Shown here piece by piece: positions 44,296 through 53,869 of a stretch of DNA of 64,000 bases. This DNA is from Sphaerotilus microaerophilus (GTDB lineage: Bacteria > Pseudomonadota > Gammaproteobacteria > Burkholderiales > Burkholderiaceae_C), in the NCBI RefSeq assembly GCF_023734135.1, contig NZ_AP025730.1:5146001-5210000 (forward strand). Reading direction: 5' to 3'. How positions within the stretch are numbered: the first letter of the stretch is position 1; each line of letters begins with the position of its first letter. The notes under the pieces were generated by a model. The model saw only the letters and a program-made list of their open reading frames with translations, was not told the DNA's origin and did not search any database. The position numbers were made by a program, and so were the translations under genes.

Positions 44296-45517
44296 CCCCA
44301 CGCCGGCCGGCCGCGCCAGCCGGATCGGCCGCAGCGCCACCATCCTGCTCGGCCTGATGCGCAAGGAGCTGCTGGCACTGCGCCGTGACCTGCACGGCCT
44401 GGCGGCGCTCTTCCTGATGCCGCTGATGTTCATCGTGCTGATGTCGCTGGCGCTGCAGAACTTCTGGGAGCCGCCGCGGCCACCGGCCCGCTACGCCGTG
44501 CTCGACCACGACGGCGGCGCCCCGGCGCGCGCGCTGCTGCAGCGCTGGCAGGCCCGCCACGGCGCTGCGCAGCCCCTGCCCACCGACTGGCGCAGCGCCG
44601 TGCGCCAGGGCCGGCTGGGCTACGTGCTGGAGGTGCAACGTGGCTTCTCGGCACGCCTGACCGAGCTGATCGACGGCGCGGGGCTCGACCCGGCGCGCCT
44701 CGTGCTGCATGCCGAGCCCGGGCTGGACGCCGCCGTGCTGCTCGTCACCCAGGCGGAGCTGGAACGCGGCATCGGCAACCTGCGCGCCCGGGCCCTGCTC
44801 AGCGAACTGGCGCCGTCGGCGCTCGGTGGCATGAGCCCGGACGGCGTGGCCGACTTCGTCACCGCGCAGCGCGTGGGCGCGCTCGTGCGGCCCAACGCGG
44901 TGCAGCACAACGTGCCGGCCTGGCTGGTGTTCGGCATGTTCTTCGTCGTCGCGGCGCTCGGCAGCCTGTTCGTCGAGGAACGCCGCTGCGGCGCGCTCGC
45001 CCGCCTGCGCGGCATGGGCGTCGGCCCCGGGCTTCTGCTCGCCGCCAAGGCCCTGCCCTACCTGGGTGTCAACCTCCTGCAGGCCGCGCTGATGCTGGCG
45101 GTGGGCCTGTGGCTGATGCCGCTGCTGGGCAGCCCCGGCCTGAGCCTGCAGGGCGTCGACCTGGCGGCGCTCGCCGTGGTGCTGCTGGCCATCAGCGCCG
45201 CCGCGGTCGGCCTGGGCCTGGCGCTGGCCAGCCTCATGCGCACCAGCGGCCAGGCCCTGGCCATCGGCCCGCTGGTCAACGTGCTGATGGCCGCGGCCGG
45301 CGGCATCATGGTGCCCACCTTCATCATGCCCGCGCCGATGCAGGCGCTGGCCCAGGTCTCGCCCATGAACTGGGCCCTCGAAGCCCTGCTGACCGTGCTG
45401 CTGCGCGGCGGCTCCCTCCCCCAGGTGCAGCCCCTGCTCTGGCCGCTGTTGGCGCTGGCTGGCGCCGCGCTGGCCGTGGCGGCTTGGGGCCTGCAGCGCC
45501 GCTCCCCGCTCGAATGA
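44285..45517 (+). CDS. ABC-2 type transporter permease
   Basis: A 410-residue membrane protein: an N-terminal helix after the cytoplasmic start, a periplasmic domain (about 60-210), then five or six C-terminal helices (NVPAWLVFGMFFVVAALGSLFVEE, NLLQAALMLAVGLWLMPLL, LAALAVVLLAISAAAVGLGLALAS, LVNVLMAAAGGIMVPT and the last about 385-405). This is the usual layout of ABC-2 lipid/drug exporters. It overlaps the ATPase gene and, by ATGA, the ACP gene. Confidence 0.86.
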   Translation: MTPDPTPAGRASRIGRSATILLGLMRKELLALRRDLHGLAALFLMPLMFIVLMSLALQNFWEPPRPPARYAVLDHDGGAPARALLQRWQARHGAAQPLPTDWRSAVRQGRLGYVLEVQRGFSARLTELIDGAGLDPARLVLHAEPGLDAAVLLVTQAELERGIGNLRARALLSELAPSALGGMSPDGVADFVTAQRVGALVRPNAVQHNVPAWLVFGMFFVVAALGSLFVEERRCGALARLRGMGVGPGLLLAAKALPYLGVNLLQAALMLAVGLWLMPLLGSPGLSLQGVDLAALAVVLLAISAAAVGLGLALASLMRTSGQALAIGPLVNVLMAAAGGIMVPTFIMPAPMQALAQVSPMNWALEALLTVLLRGGSLPQVQPLLWPLLALAGAALAVAAWGLQRRSPLE

Positions 45518-45831
45518 ACGCCCCCCCCCACCTCGCCACCGACCCCGACCGCCGCGCCTGGCACGCCGAACTCAAGGCCCTGATCCTCGACGCCACCGAA
45601 AAGGCCGACCCCCCCGGCGGCCTGAGCGACGACGAGCCGCTGTTCGGCCCCGACGCCCGGCTGGACCTCGACTCGATGGACGCGCTGCAACTGTCCATGG
45701 CGCTGCAGCAGGCCTACGGCGTGCGCATGACCGACAGCAAGGACACCCGGCGCGCCTTCGCCAGCGTGGCCCACCTTGCCGCGCACCTGGCCGAGCAGCT
45801 GATCGGCCGCGGCGCCCGGCCCCGCCCGTGA
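45514..45831 (+). CDS. Acyl carrier protein
   Basis: A 105-residue ACP with LDLDSMDALQL (phosphopantetheine Ser54). It overlaps the permease stop and the next ketosynthase start. Compared with the first ACP (38.6 kb) the sequence is divergent, so the two probably serve distinct chains. Confidence 0.85.
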   Translation: MNAPPHLATDPDRRAWHAELKALILDATEKADPPGGLSDDEPLFGPDARLDLDSMDALQLSMALQQAYGVRMTDSKDTRRAFASVAHLAAHLAEQLIGRGARPRP

Positions 45832-46859
45832 TGCCCCGGCCGGTCTACCTGCACGGGAGCGGCCTGGCCTGCGCGCTGGGCGAGTCACTGCCGGACAGCC
45901 TGCGCGCCTGGCAGGCCGGCCACGCCCCGGCGCTGCAGCGCCGCGCGCTGGGCGAGTCCGGCGCCGCCTATCGGCCGATCCCGGACGGCGCGGACGACGC
46001 CACTGACGACTCCGCCTGGCTGCAGCGCGCGCTGGCGCACATCGAGCGCGTGGTGCACGAGGCCGACGCCGACCGGCGTGGCGCGCTGCTGCTGGCCTCC
46101 TCGTCGCTGGACATCGGCCGGCTCGAACGCGGCGGTGCCTGGTACCCGGACGGCTTCGGCTTCCCGGAGGAAGTGGCGCGGCGGCTGGGCTGGCAGGGCC
46201 CGGTGCTCAACGTGGCCACCGCCTGCACCTCGGCGGTCAACGCGCTGCGGCAGGCCGCCACGCTGGTGGCGCATGGCGAAGTCCCGGCCGCGCTGGTGCT
46301 CGGCATCGAGCTGTTCAGCCGCTTCACGCTGGGCGGTTTCGCGGCGCTGCAGCTGCTGCCGGAGTGGCCCGCGGGCGAGGCCGCCCCCACCGGCGGGCTG
46401 GTGCTGGGCGAGGCGGTGGCAGCGCTGGCGGTCGGCCCGGCGCCCGCCCGTTGGCGCCTGCGCGGCGGGGCGCACTGCGTGTCAGGCAGCGACCCGGCCG
46501 GGCCCACCGGCAGCGCCATCGACCAGGCGGTCGCCCAGGCCCTGGCACAGGCAGGCTGGACGGCCGCGCACGTCGGCCATGTCAAGACCCATGCCACCGG
46601 CCAGCCCGGCAGCGACGCGCTGGAGGACGATCACCTTCGCCGGCTCCTGCCGCACCAGCCGCCGCGCAGCCGGCCCAAGGCCCTGCTCGGCCACACCCAG
46701 GGTGCGAGTGCCGCGGCCGAGCTGGCACTGCTGACCGCACAGCCAACGCTACCCGGGATCACCGCCGAGCGACCCGGCCTGCTGGCCCTCAGCCTGGGCT
46801 TCGGCGGCGGGCACGGCGCCCTCGTACTGGAAGACGGCGAGGTCCGCCATGCAGCATGA
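45831..46859 (+). CDS. Short beta-ketoacyl synthase
   Basis: A 342-residue ketosynthase-like protein, 60-70 residues shorter than normal FabF. Active-site residues are still visible: ATACTSAVN (Cys132), KTHATGQPGSD (His254), LLGHTQGASAAAE (His288). The FGGGHG end replaces FGFGGSN. TGATG overlap with the ACP. It may act as an acyl-transfer or priming synthase for the dar branch. Confidence 0.78.
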   Translation: MPRPVYLHGSGLACALGESLPDSLRAWQAGHAPALQRRALGESGAAYRPIPDGADDATDDSAWLQRALAHIERVVHEADADRRGALLLASSSLDIGRLERGGAWYPDGFGFPEEVARRLGWQGPVLNVATACTSAVNALRQAATLVAHGEVPAALVLGIELFSRFTLGGFAALQLLPEWPAGEAAPTGGLVLGEAVAALAVGPAPARWRLRGGAHCVSGSDPAGPTGSAIDQAVAQALAQAGWTAAHVGHVKTHATGQPGSDALEDDHLRRLLPHQPPRSRPKALLGHTQGASAAAELALLTAQPTLPGITAERPGLLALSLGFGGGHGALVLEDGEVRHAA

Positions 46860-47520
46860 ACCGATGCCAGGCATGACGCCGAAGCCACCGCCCCGCCTGT
46901 GGGCCGTGGCTGGGCGCTGCGCCGACCCACTCCCCGCCGACTGGTCGCAGGATCTGGTGCGCCGCCTGGGCCAGCGCCCGCGTCGCCTGGGCCGCTGGGC
47001 CGAGCGCGCCCTGCACGGTGCCCTGTGCTGCCTGGAAGCGGCGGGCGAGCGTGTGCTGCCCGCCGATGCCGCCCTGCGGGTATGCAGCCTGGACGGCGCC
47101 CAGCCGGCCCTGCGCAGCGCGCTGGCCGCCGTGGCGCAGGGCCAGATGCCGCTGCCCTACACCTTCCTGCAGAGCCAGGCCGCGGTGATGCTCTCGGCCC
47201 TCGCCGCTCATCTGGACTGGTGCGGCGACGCCCAGGCCGTGGCTCAGCGCGATCCGATCGCCCTGCTGCACACGAACCTGCTGGACGCCCCGCCCGGCGG
47301 GCTACTGATCGGCTGGGTGGAAGAGCGGGACGAGCAACAGGCGCCAGACGAGCGGGCGGACGACGGCAGCGTTGCACCCCGCGCGTGGCACCACCACTGG
47401 CTGCGCCTGCGCCTTACCGACCCCGCGTCGCTGCCACTGCCACTCGACCAGGTCCCGCACTGCCGCAACCTGGCGCCTGCTGACCTGTGGTCGCAGGCGC
47501 TGACGCACCTGCGCACCTGA
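46849..47520 (+). CDS. Unknown protein, possibly a degenerate chain-length-factor-like partner
   Basis: A 223-residue protein overlapping the short ketosynthase by 11 bp and ending the operon. Its central part (CSLDGAQPALRSALAAVAQ then LPYTFLQSQAAVMLSALAAHL) has the same order and spacing as FTSSSGDGG and SPTRFTNSVHNAAAG of chain-length-factor proteins, but no catalytic residues. It might form a pair with the short ketosynthase. That is inference from position and weak similarity. Confidence 0.5.
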   Translation: MQHEPMPGMTPKPPPRLWAVAGRCADPLPADWSQDLVRRLGQRPRRLGRWAERALHGALCCLEAAGERVLPADAALRVCSLDGAQPALRSALAAVAQGQMPLPYTFLQSQAAVMLSALAAHLDWCGDAQAVAQRDPIALLHTNLLDAPPGGLLIGWVEERDEQQAPDERADDGSVAPRAWHHHWLRLRLTDPASLPLPLDQVPHCRNLAPADLWSQALTHLRT

Positions 47521-47604
47521 CGCTTGGCTGTCAGGGTGCTATGTGCACTTTGACCTTTCTTGCCCTGAGGCTGACTCCTACAGTCACCGCACAGAGGAGG
47601 AGCC

Positions 47605-49598
47605 GTGTCCAGTCCACGCTACTTGACGAAATCGCGCTTCAAGCTGGCGGTCGAATGCCCGACGAAGCTGTACTACACCGGCAAGCCTGAGCGCTGGGCC
47701 AACACCCAGGCGGACGACGCCTTCCTGGCCGCGCTGGCCGATGGGGGATTCCAGGTCGGCGAGCTGGCCAAGCTGATGTTCCCTGGCGGCATCGAGGTCA
47801 GCGCTACCGGCAACGCCGCTGCGCTGGCCCAGACGGCCGAGTTGCTGCGTCAGGACCGGGTCACGTTGTTCGAGGCGGCCGTTGCCCACGGCCCCTTCCT
47901 GGTACGGGTGGACATCCTGCGCAAGGACGGCGAAGCGATCGACCTCATCGAGGTCAAGGCCAAGTCCTTCTCCTCCTGCAACCCGCATGCCTTCCGCGCC
48001 AAACGCGGCGGCTTGAACAGCGGGATGTTGCCCTACCTGCAGGACGTGGCCTTTCAGCGCCGTGTACTGGAACTGGCCTTTCCCGGCTGCCACATCCGCA
48101 GCCACCTGATGCTGGCCGATACCGAGCAGCGCTCCAGCGTGGCCGGCCTGAACCAGCGTTTCAAGATCCGCCGCCGCGCCGGTGACCGTCCCGGGGTGCA
48201 AGTGGCCGAGGGCAGCGATGCCGGGTCGATCGGCGCGCCGCTGCTGACGCAGACCTGTGTCGATGCCTATGTCGATGAGATCCTGTCCGGGCCACTGAAG
48301 GCGCCGGGCTTCGACGGTCCGTTCGACGAGGTCATCCGCGACTGGGCCGAGTCCTACCAGGCCGACCGCAGGATGCCCCGGCCATTGGTGCGCAATGCGG
48401 ACGATGCGAGTTCCGTGCCCCGGCGCAGGGCCCGCTGCTCAGCGGCTTCCACACCTGCTGGGGCGAGGCGCTGGCCTGCGACCGCGCCACCCTCGACGCC
48501 GGCACGGTGCTGGACCTGTGGAACTTCCGCCGCAAGCAGGCGCTGATCGACCTGGGCGTGCGGCGATTGAGCGAGGTGCACGAGGAAGACATCGGCATGA
48601 CCTCCGCCGAGCTGGATGAGGTACGTGACGAGGGCCTCACCCCCCGCCAGCGCCAGTGGATGCAGGTGAGCGGCCAGTGGCCCGGTGGCGGGGCCTTCTA
48701 CCTGGACCGGGAGCTGGTGCGCCGGAAGATGGCCGGCTGGAGCTGGCCGCTGCATTTCATCGACTTCGAAACCGCCCGCGTCGCCATCCCCTTCTTTGCC
48801 GGGCAGCGGCCCTACGCCAACATCGCCTTCCAGCTCTCGCACCACCGCATGGAGCGCGACGGCAGCGTCGCCCATGTCGGCGAGTTCCTCAGCCTGGATC
48901 CGGGCGTGTGCCCCAACCTGGCTTTTGTCCGCGCTCTCCAGGCCAGCCTGGGCAGCGAGGGCACGGTGTTCATGTGGAGCCCGCACGAGAACACCACCCT
49001 GCGCGACCTGCTGCGCGAGCTGGAGGACAGCGAGCCGCCACCGCCGGACCGGAATGCACTCTGCGCCTTCCTGCGCGAGCTGATCACCGTGAAGGAAAAC
49101 GGTCAGATCATCCACCAAGGCCGGCGCGCGATGGTGGACCTCTGCGTGCTGGCCCGCCGTGCCTTCTTCCACCCGGCCACGCGGGGCAGCTCCTCCATCA
49201 AGAAGGTGCTGCCGGCGGTGATGGCCGCCTCCCCCTTCTTGCGCGAGCGCTACAGCCCACCCGTCTACGGCGCCGACGGCGGCATCCCCAGCCGCAATTT
49301 CACCCACTGGTCCTGGTGGCGCGCCGGTCCGGACGGCCATCCCGCCAACCCCTACGACCTCCTGCCTCCCGTCTTCGACGACCTGCCGGCTGAAGTTCTG
49401 GCGGCGCTGGAGGTGGACGAGGACCTGGAACTGGCCGAAGGCGGCAGCGCTACCACCGCCTGGGCGCGCATGCAGTTCGAAGATTCACCCGCGCTGGAAC
49501 GCGAACAGCTGCGCCAGGCGCTGCTGAGGTATTGCGAGTTGGATACGTTGGCGATGGTGATGGTTTGGCAGGGGTGGGCCGCGGAATCTTTCATTTGA
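47605..49598 (+). pseudogene. DUF2779 nuclease-like protein, frameshifted
   Basis: GTG 47605 follows a very strong AGGAGG. The first frame gives a PD-(D/E)XK-like domain (LTKSRFKLAVECPTKLYY, then VDILRKDG-AIDLIEVKAKS), and the second frame gives a Cys-rich site (QCGRCEF) and an RNase-H/DnaQ-like domain (LHFIDFETARVAIPFF, YCELDTLAMVMVW). The two are joined by one missing base, most likely a G in CAGGATG near 48371. Restored, the protein is about 664 residues, normal for DUF2779. Could be a sequencing error or genuine inactivation. Confidence 0.75.
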
Positions 49599-49654
49599 AA
49601 TTCACCCGTTCCGCGAAAAGTGGAATCAATTCAATCCAACCGAAAGGATGTCAA

Positions 49655-50428
49655 ATGACAAGCATGATGCCAATCAACAATGACCTACTGAATCTGTGGA
49701 AGTCCCCTCTGGCGAATGGGCAGACGCTAGCGCCAATTCAGTACCCGGATGTACTCGATGATCCGATCGTTTTTGTCGGAATGAATCCGTCATTTTCGGT
49801 CGCCGGCTGGAAGTCTCTTCAGCAACACAATTCCTCTGGACTTCCCAATCCCGCTACGGTTTTTCAGTGGCCAAACCCTGTGTTCAACCAACAGCATGCG
49901 ATTACTTGGGAACAAATTGCGCTGCAAAACTACGCCTACTTCAAGTGGCACCGTCAGCTGGCCTGTATTGTTGGGAACCCCTGGTACCACCTTGACTTGT
50001 TCGCTGTCAGAGAAACGAACCAGACGGCGCTCACGCTGCAGGTATTGAAATCTTTGCGGCCGCTTTCGGTGAATCCATTTGGAACCGCTCAGCTGGATAT
50101 TTTCGATCAGGCGATTGATCTCATTCGGCCAAAGGCAGTTGTCGTTGCGAACGCACTTGCTTCTCGCATCTACCTCGATAGGAGGACGCCGGGGCGACAA
50201 TCCGGTTGCTGTTGCCACATTGACTCCACTACCCAAGGTTACCAGTTCCCGGTGTTTTTCTCCGGAATGCTGACTGGCCAACGCGCATTGGACATCTTCT
50301 CTCGTGAACGGTTGTTCTGCCAAGTTTCCAAGCATTTGGAACGCAGCAAGGCGTTCGAGGATTGGTGTGCGGGAACCTTGCCTGATTGCCGAGAAATAGA
50401 TTTTGACCGCGATCTGTGCGGCTCATGA
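49655..50428 (+). CDS. Unknown protein with uracil-DNA-glycosylase-like features
   Basis: A 257-residue protein from a low-G+C segment. PIVFVGMNPSFS near residue 38 resembles the first UDG motif (GxNP) and HLDLFAVRETNQT, VVANALASRIY and FSGMLTGQRAL follow in order, the last one located where UDG has its HPS loop. AAAGGA precedes the ATG. No family can be named with confidence. It is close to the DUF2779 gene (56 bp). Confidence 0.5.
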   Translation: MTSMMPINNDLLNLWKSPLANGQTLAPIQYPDVLDDPIVFVGMNPSFSVAGWKSLQQHNSSGLPNPATVFQWPNPVFNQQHAITWEQIALQNYAYFKWHRQLACIVGNPWYHLDLFAVRETNQTALTLQVLKSLRPLSVNPFGTAQLDIFDQAIDLIRPKAVVVANALASRIYLDRRTPGRQSGCCCHIDSTTQGYQFPVFFSGMLTGQRALDIFSRERLFCQVSKHLERSKAFEDWCAGTLPDCREIDFDRDLCGS

Positions 50429-50436
50429 ACCTAACT

Positions 50437-50451
50437 GATTCGAAACGAATC
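50437..50451. repeat. Inverted repeat
   Basis: GATTCG-AAA-CGAATC just after the preceding stop; a small stem or operator. Confidence 0.35.
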
Positions 50452-50479
50452 CATTCACCCGGCAGTAAACCAACTAAAG

Positions 50480-50508
50480 TTGATGATTTAGTGCTGGGTT
50501 AATAAATC
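50480..50508 (+). promoter_or_regulatory. Candidate promoter for the FtsK-gamma gene
   Basis: TTGATG and TAAATC with a 17-bp spacer, ending 19 bp before the ATG at 50528, in an A+T-rich segment. Confidence 0.4.
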
Positions 50509-50527
50509 CACCGAAGGGTATATCACT

Positions 50528-51319
50528 ATGAATAAACAACTCCTAGATGAACAACTGGCGGAAGTGGCTGCTGGCAAAAGAACTCGTGTAGAAAGTGGTC
50601 TACAGGTAAGCGTTGCAAAAGAAATTAGCGAGAAAGAAGAACGCGATCGGGCTGGCGCAAATGCTGCCATAAGAAGCGCCAAACATCTTGAGGGAATTAA
50701 ACAGATCATCGAGAGAAACAATGAGAATGCAATAGAGCACCACCGGCACATGGAGCAATTGCAGTTAGATGGAAATGAAAATCTGCTCAAGATTGGCGAG
50801 AATATTGAGCGGGTAGGAAGGGAAAGAAATCAGATAATAGAGCATGCAGCAAGAGCAAAAGAGAGAGATAGGCGCGAAAGCCTAAATCTTAATAGACAAG
50901 CCCTTGAGATTACCAAGAAGTCAGCATACGAGGAACTACTCCGGAAGAGTCCATCCTTTCTTTCTGCTCTACGTTTGAAGGAATTACTTGACTTGGAAAT
51001 GGCCGCGAGTGAGTGGCGAGAACTGGAGCGCCTTCACCTGGGTTATATCTCAATCGCAGAGGGCCTTGAATCTTCAATTCGGAAGAATATTGCTGCAAGT
51101 GAGGAGAAACGCTCTGCCGAAAAGGAGATGTTAGACAGAATTCATGCAAAGGCCACCCAGGAATCCAACAAAATTCACACCAATTTAAATGATTGCAAAA
51201 TCGAACTATATCGAAATAGAATAACACTGAGCCCAATATCTTGGTTTGGAGGATACGCTGAGCGGCGATCGGAGCTTAGGTTTAGGACTTACGCAGGGTC
51301 ACTTCAGCTAGCGCAATGA
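50528..51319 (+). pseudogene. Coiled-coil / FtsK-gamma protein, 5' part (split by IS)
   Basis: The N-terminal 251 residues (50528-51282) are Glu/Arg/Lys-rich and strongly helical, with long heptad-like stretches (LDEQLAEVAAGKRTRVESGL, RDRAGANAAIRSAKHLEGIKQ, LKELLDLEMAASEWRELERL), so mainly coiled coil. The remaining frame to 51319 is IS sequence. The gene is interrupted by the IS at 51283-52440, and removal of the IS and one AGGTT copy restores an open frame of 519 residues ending at 53250. The G+C content (near 43%) is far below the chromosomal average. GAAGGG upstream. Function unknown. Confidence 0.75.
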
Positions 51320-52440
51320 TTCGCCATTTCGACTCAATATGTCAGATGGGTGCCATGCGAATGGTTGGTGACCGAAGTTCCTTCTTGAGGAATTCCGAGA
51401 GGATTCCCTTCTTCAGGCTGTAGATGTTTGTCTTCAGCGCTTTGGCCGTCTCGCAGAGGTGGACCCAGGCCAATATCGCGCAGGCGATGTGATTCTTCTG
51501 TGACCGGGCCATTCTGCACTGACATTTTTCGATGCCAAGAACCTGCTTGATCTCCCTGTGGTACTGCTCAATCTTCCAGCGCACGGCACACATCTCATGC
51601 GTATCGTCCGTCGAATCTTGAGATAGGTCGTTTGTCACAACCCAGTCCGTGCGATTGGTATCAACCACAACCCGGAACAGTTTCAGCTTGATGTCACTGG
51701 GAAACTTGAACAGTTTGACGTGTTTGCCATGCACATGTTCTTGGGCACTCCACTGCAGCGTACTGACCGCCTTGTAGGGCTGCTGGCCTTGGCTGTCGTC
51801 AACCTTGCGATTGCTCTTGAGCGGGCAGTAGAAGTGCTTGCCCGCCCGGTGGATGTGCTTCATCAGATCCATGGTGGCGTACCAGGAGTCCATCAGCACG
51901 GTGCGAAAGGGCAGCTTCTTGTGCGCCATGGCATTGTCGAACATCTCCTGGACATGATCCAGCTTGGACTTGCCGTCTTCGTCAGGCGCATAGATGCGCC
52001 AGTCGATGATCCAGTAGTGGCCGGTCTTGATGTTCACGTACAGGCAGTTGACCACCCCAATGCCCTTGATCAGGCCGTGGGCGTTGCCGCTGTACTGTTT
52101 GCGCACCAGCTCGATTTTGTGCGAGTGGTTCTTGTCCAGAACGCTGTCATCGAAAACCAGGCAGGCATCGTCGTCAAATTCGATGTTTCGTCGGGCCAGA
52201 TTCCAGACATCGGCCGGGCTGATATTGGCAGCCTGCAAGTAGCGATTTATGGCGTCATGAGAAAACCTCTGATGGTGATCCGCAAAATAGGTCTGCGTGT
52301 AGTTGATTTGTGTGGATATCAGAAATTGGCAGTAGTCTCGGCTCGTGGGTTTCATGGTGAATATATTATCACAAATACCACGAAATCGGCGCCGATATAT
52401 TAAATAATCTAGTTTGATTTAAACGTTTGCGTAAGTCCTA
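51283..52440 (-). mobile_element. IS4/IS701-superfamily insertion sequence (1158 bp)
   Basis: Ends with perfect 13-bp inverted repeats TAGGACTTACGCA, flanked by direct AGGTT (51278-51282 and 52441-52445). The 5-bp duplication is supported by restoration of the interrupted reading frame. It carries one transposase gene. Confidence 0.8.
51342..52355 (-). CDS. IS4/IS701-like DDE transposase
   Basis: A 337-residue transposase: FDDSVLDKNHSHKIELV (first Asp region), VLMDSWYATMDLM (second Asp), and WKIEQYHREIKQVLGIEKC, with the Y-(2)-R-(3)-E-(6)-K signature around the third acidic residue. The gene looks complete and is in opposite orientation to the gene it breaks. Its low G+C (about 50%) differs from the chromosome. 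Confidence 0.85.
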   Translation of the reverse strand: MKPTSRDYCQFLISTQINYTQTYFADHHQRFSHDAINRYLQAANISPADVWNLARRNIEFDDDACLVFDDSVLDKNHSHKIELVRKQYSGNAHGLIKGIGVVNCLYVNIKTGHYWIIDWRIYAPDEDGKSKLDHVQEMFDNAMAHKKLPFRTVLMDSWYATMDLMKHIHRAGKHFYCPLKSNRKVDDSQGQQPYKAVSTLQWSAQEHVHGKHVKLFKFPSDIKLKLFRVVVDTNRTDWVVTNDLSQDSTDDTHEMCAVRWKIEQYHREIKQVLGIEKCQCRMARSQKNHIACAILAWVHLCETAKALKTNIYSLKKGILSEFLKKELRSPTIRMAPI

Positions 52441-52445
52441 AGGTT

Positions 52446-53250
52446 AAAGATTTCTCGCTTAACACAACAGCTGGATACCGTCTCTGCGCGCCTTTCAAAG
52501 ATTGAGGTGGGCAAATCAAGAGATAATAGCGAGAGGGATCGCGCCAATCTCATTCGGCTCATTGCTCGAGAAGAGGGCTTTGGGGCACGCGTTGACGAGA
52601 TTGACTCAGAGATCTATCGCTGGATTCTCAGTGCACCTAGAAGCAGCCGATTTTGCAAGTTTTTCCGCTCCATGCCCAGATTAAATATAGAGTTATTTGA
52701 TCCTCATATTGATGAAGAAACTTGCATTGCCCTAGATCATGCTCGCGCGGGAGGGTCTCCACGAGTTGTTTATCCAGGATTGGGTGAGCTACCATTTGGT
52801 AGCGATCTAGCAAGAACGGTTGCCCGCATCGCAGAAATAAAAGCTGAGCCCAATCTTTTTGATGGGAAAATAATAGGGTTTCATGAAAGAACTTGGATCC
52901 TCTATGCTACCAAGATAGGGGTATTTGAACTATCTAGAAGCCCATCTTCAAAGGAGACGGATTTATACAGAAAAACAATCTCAGAAGTAACTCATAGATT
53001 CGCCGTCGACTATCGTTCCGATGATGAAACAGAGCCTGATGGAGCCGTGGATTCACTCTACTTTGATGCGGTAAACGCGGTACGAGATATCCAACAGATT
53101 TCAGTCCCCGAATTGCAGCGCATCGTCCGAATAGGGTACAATCGAGCGGTCCGGCTTCTTGCGGCCATGGAGGTCAGAGGGGTGGTTAGCGCACCTGATT
53201 CCGGTGGCATCCGGAAAGTACTCGAAGTTCGGCAACGAGCGGCACGGTGA
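52446..53250 (+). pseudogene. Coiled-coil / FtsK-gamma protein, 3' part
   Basis: The C-terminal 268 residues of the gene begun at 50528. It continues in frame from LRLKISRLTQQLDTVSARLSKIE (further coiled coil), through an uncharacterised middle (ELPFGSDLARTVARIAEIKAEP, IIGFHERTWILYATK) to a final winged helix: LYFDAVNAVRDIQQISVPELQ, RIGYNRAVRLLAAMEVRGVV, GGIRKVLEV. This is the gamma domain of FtsK, which reads KOPS DNA sites, but here it is not joined to a motor. GTG 52507 could restart translation of a 247-residue fragment. Low G+C as in the 5' part. Confidence 0.78.
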
Positions 53251-53284
53251 ATATCGTTGCCATCTCACACCTACGTATTGCACT

Positions 53285-53869
53285 TTACCCTTGAGTTCGT
53301 CTGCATGCAGCGGAGATCAGCGCCTGGAAGCCGGTGCGGTCCGGCTCGGCTGGCAGCGGCTGCGCCAAGATGCGACTGAGGGTATCGCAGTCTCGCTCGG
53401 GTGGCACACCTTCGGTCGACGCTTCTACAGATACCCCCAATACCTCAGCCAGATAGTCAATGTCGGCCCGTTCCATACCCTGCATGCCAAACCAGTCGAT
53501 GTCACGCAGTGAACAGGCCACCGGCTTGTGCGCCAATTGGGGCAGCCATGGCAGAAGGAAGGACCGATCCACGTCCATCGCATGGCCAACCAGCAGGTCG
53601 GCCTGGGCGATCAGACGCTGGACCCGTGACCAATCGATGCTGTGACCTCTCAACTTTGCGCGGTTCATCCCGGTGATGCGTTGCGCCCGGCGGCTAAATC
53701 GCCCCGGCTGGCGCCAGCCCGTGTAGCGGTCCAGGACTTGGAATAGCCCACCGGAATGCAGATCTACTCGACCCAGCAATATGCTCATCCCGATCAGTTC
53801 GTCTTCGGCGGGGTCGAGCCCGGTGGTTTCGGTGTCGATCAGAGCGAGGGAGACTTGACAGTTAGGCAT
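53285..53869 (-). CDS. DnaQ-like 3'-5' exonuclease
   Basis: A 194-residue exonuclease: LIDTETTGL (Exo I) near residue 10, a central GHAMDVDRSFLLPWL (Exo II), and CDTLSRIL near 175 with HxxxxD-like last motif less clear. It belongs to the DEDD group with the epsilon subunit of polymerase III. The role may be in repair or nucleic-acid trimming. Shorter than family norm at the C-terminus. It is divergent from the AAA ATPase remnant; starts overlap by 2 bp at 53868. Confidence 0.75.
   Translation of the reverse strand: MPNCQVSLALIDTETTGLDPAEDELIGMSILLGRVDLHSGGLFQVLDRYTGWRQPGRFSRRAQRITGMNRAKLRGHSIDWSRVQRLIAQADLLVGHAMDVDRSFLLPWLPQLAHKPVACSLRDIDWFGMQGMERADIDYLAEVLGVSVEASTEGVPPERDCDTLSRILAQPLPAEPDRTGFQALISAACRRTQG

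Noticed and set aside
51283..51319. Natural C-terminus of the 50528 gene
   Set aside because: These codons lie inside the IS terminal repeat; the true continuation is at 52446 in frame.
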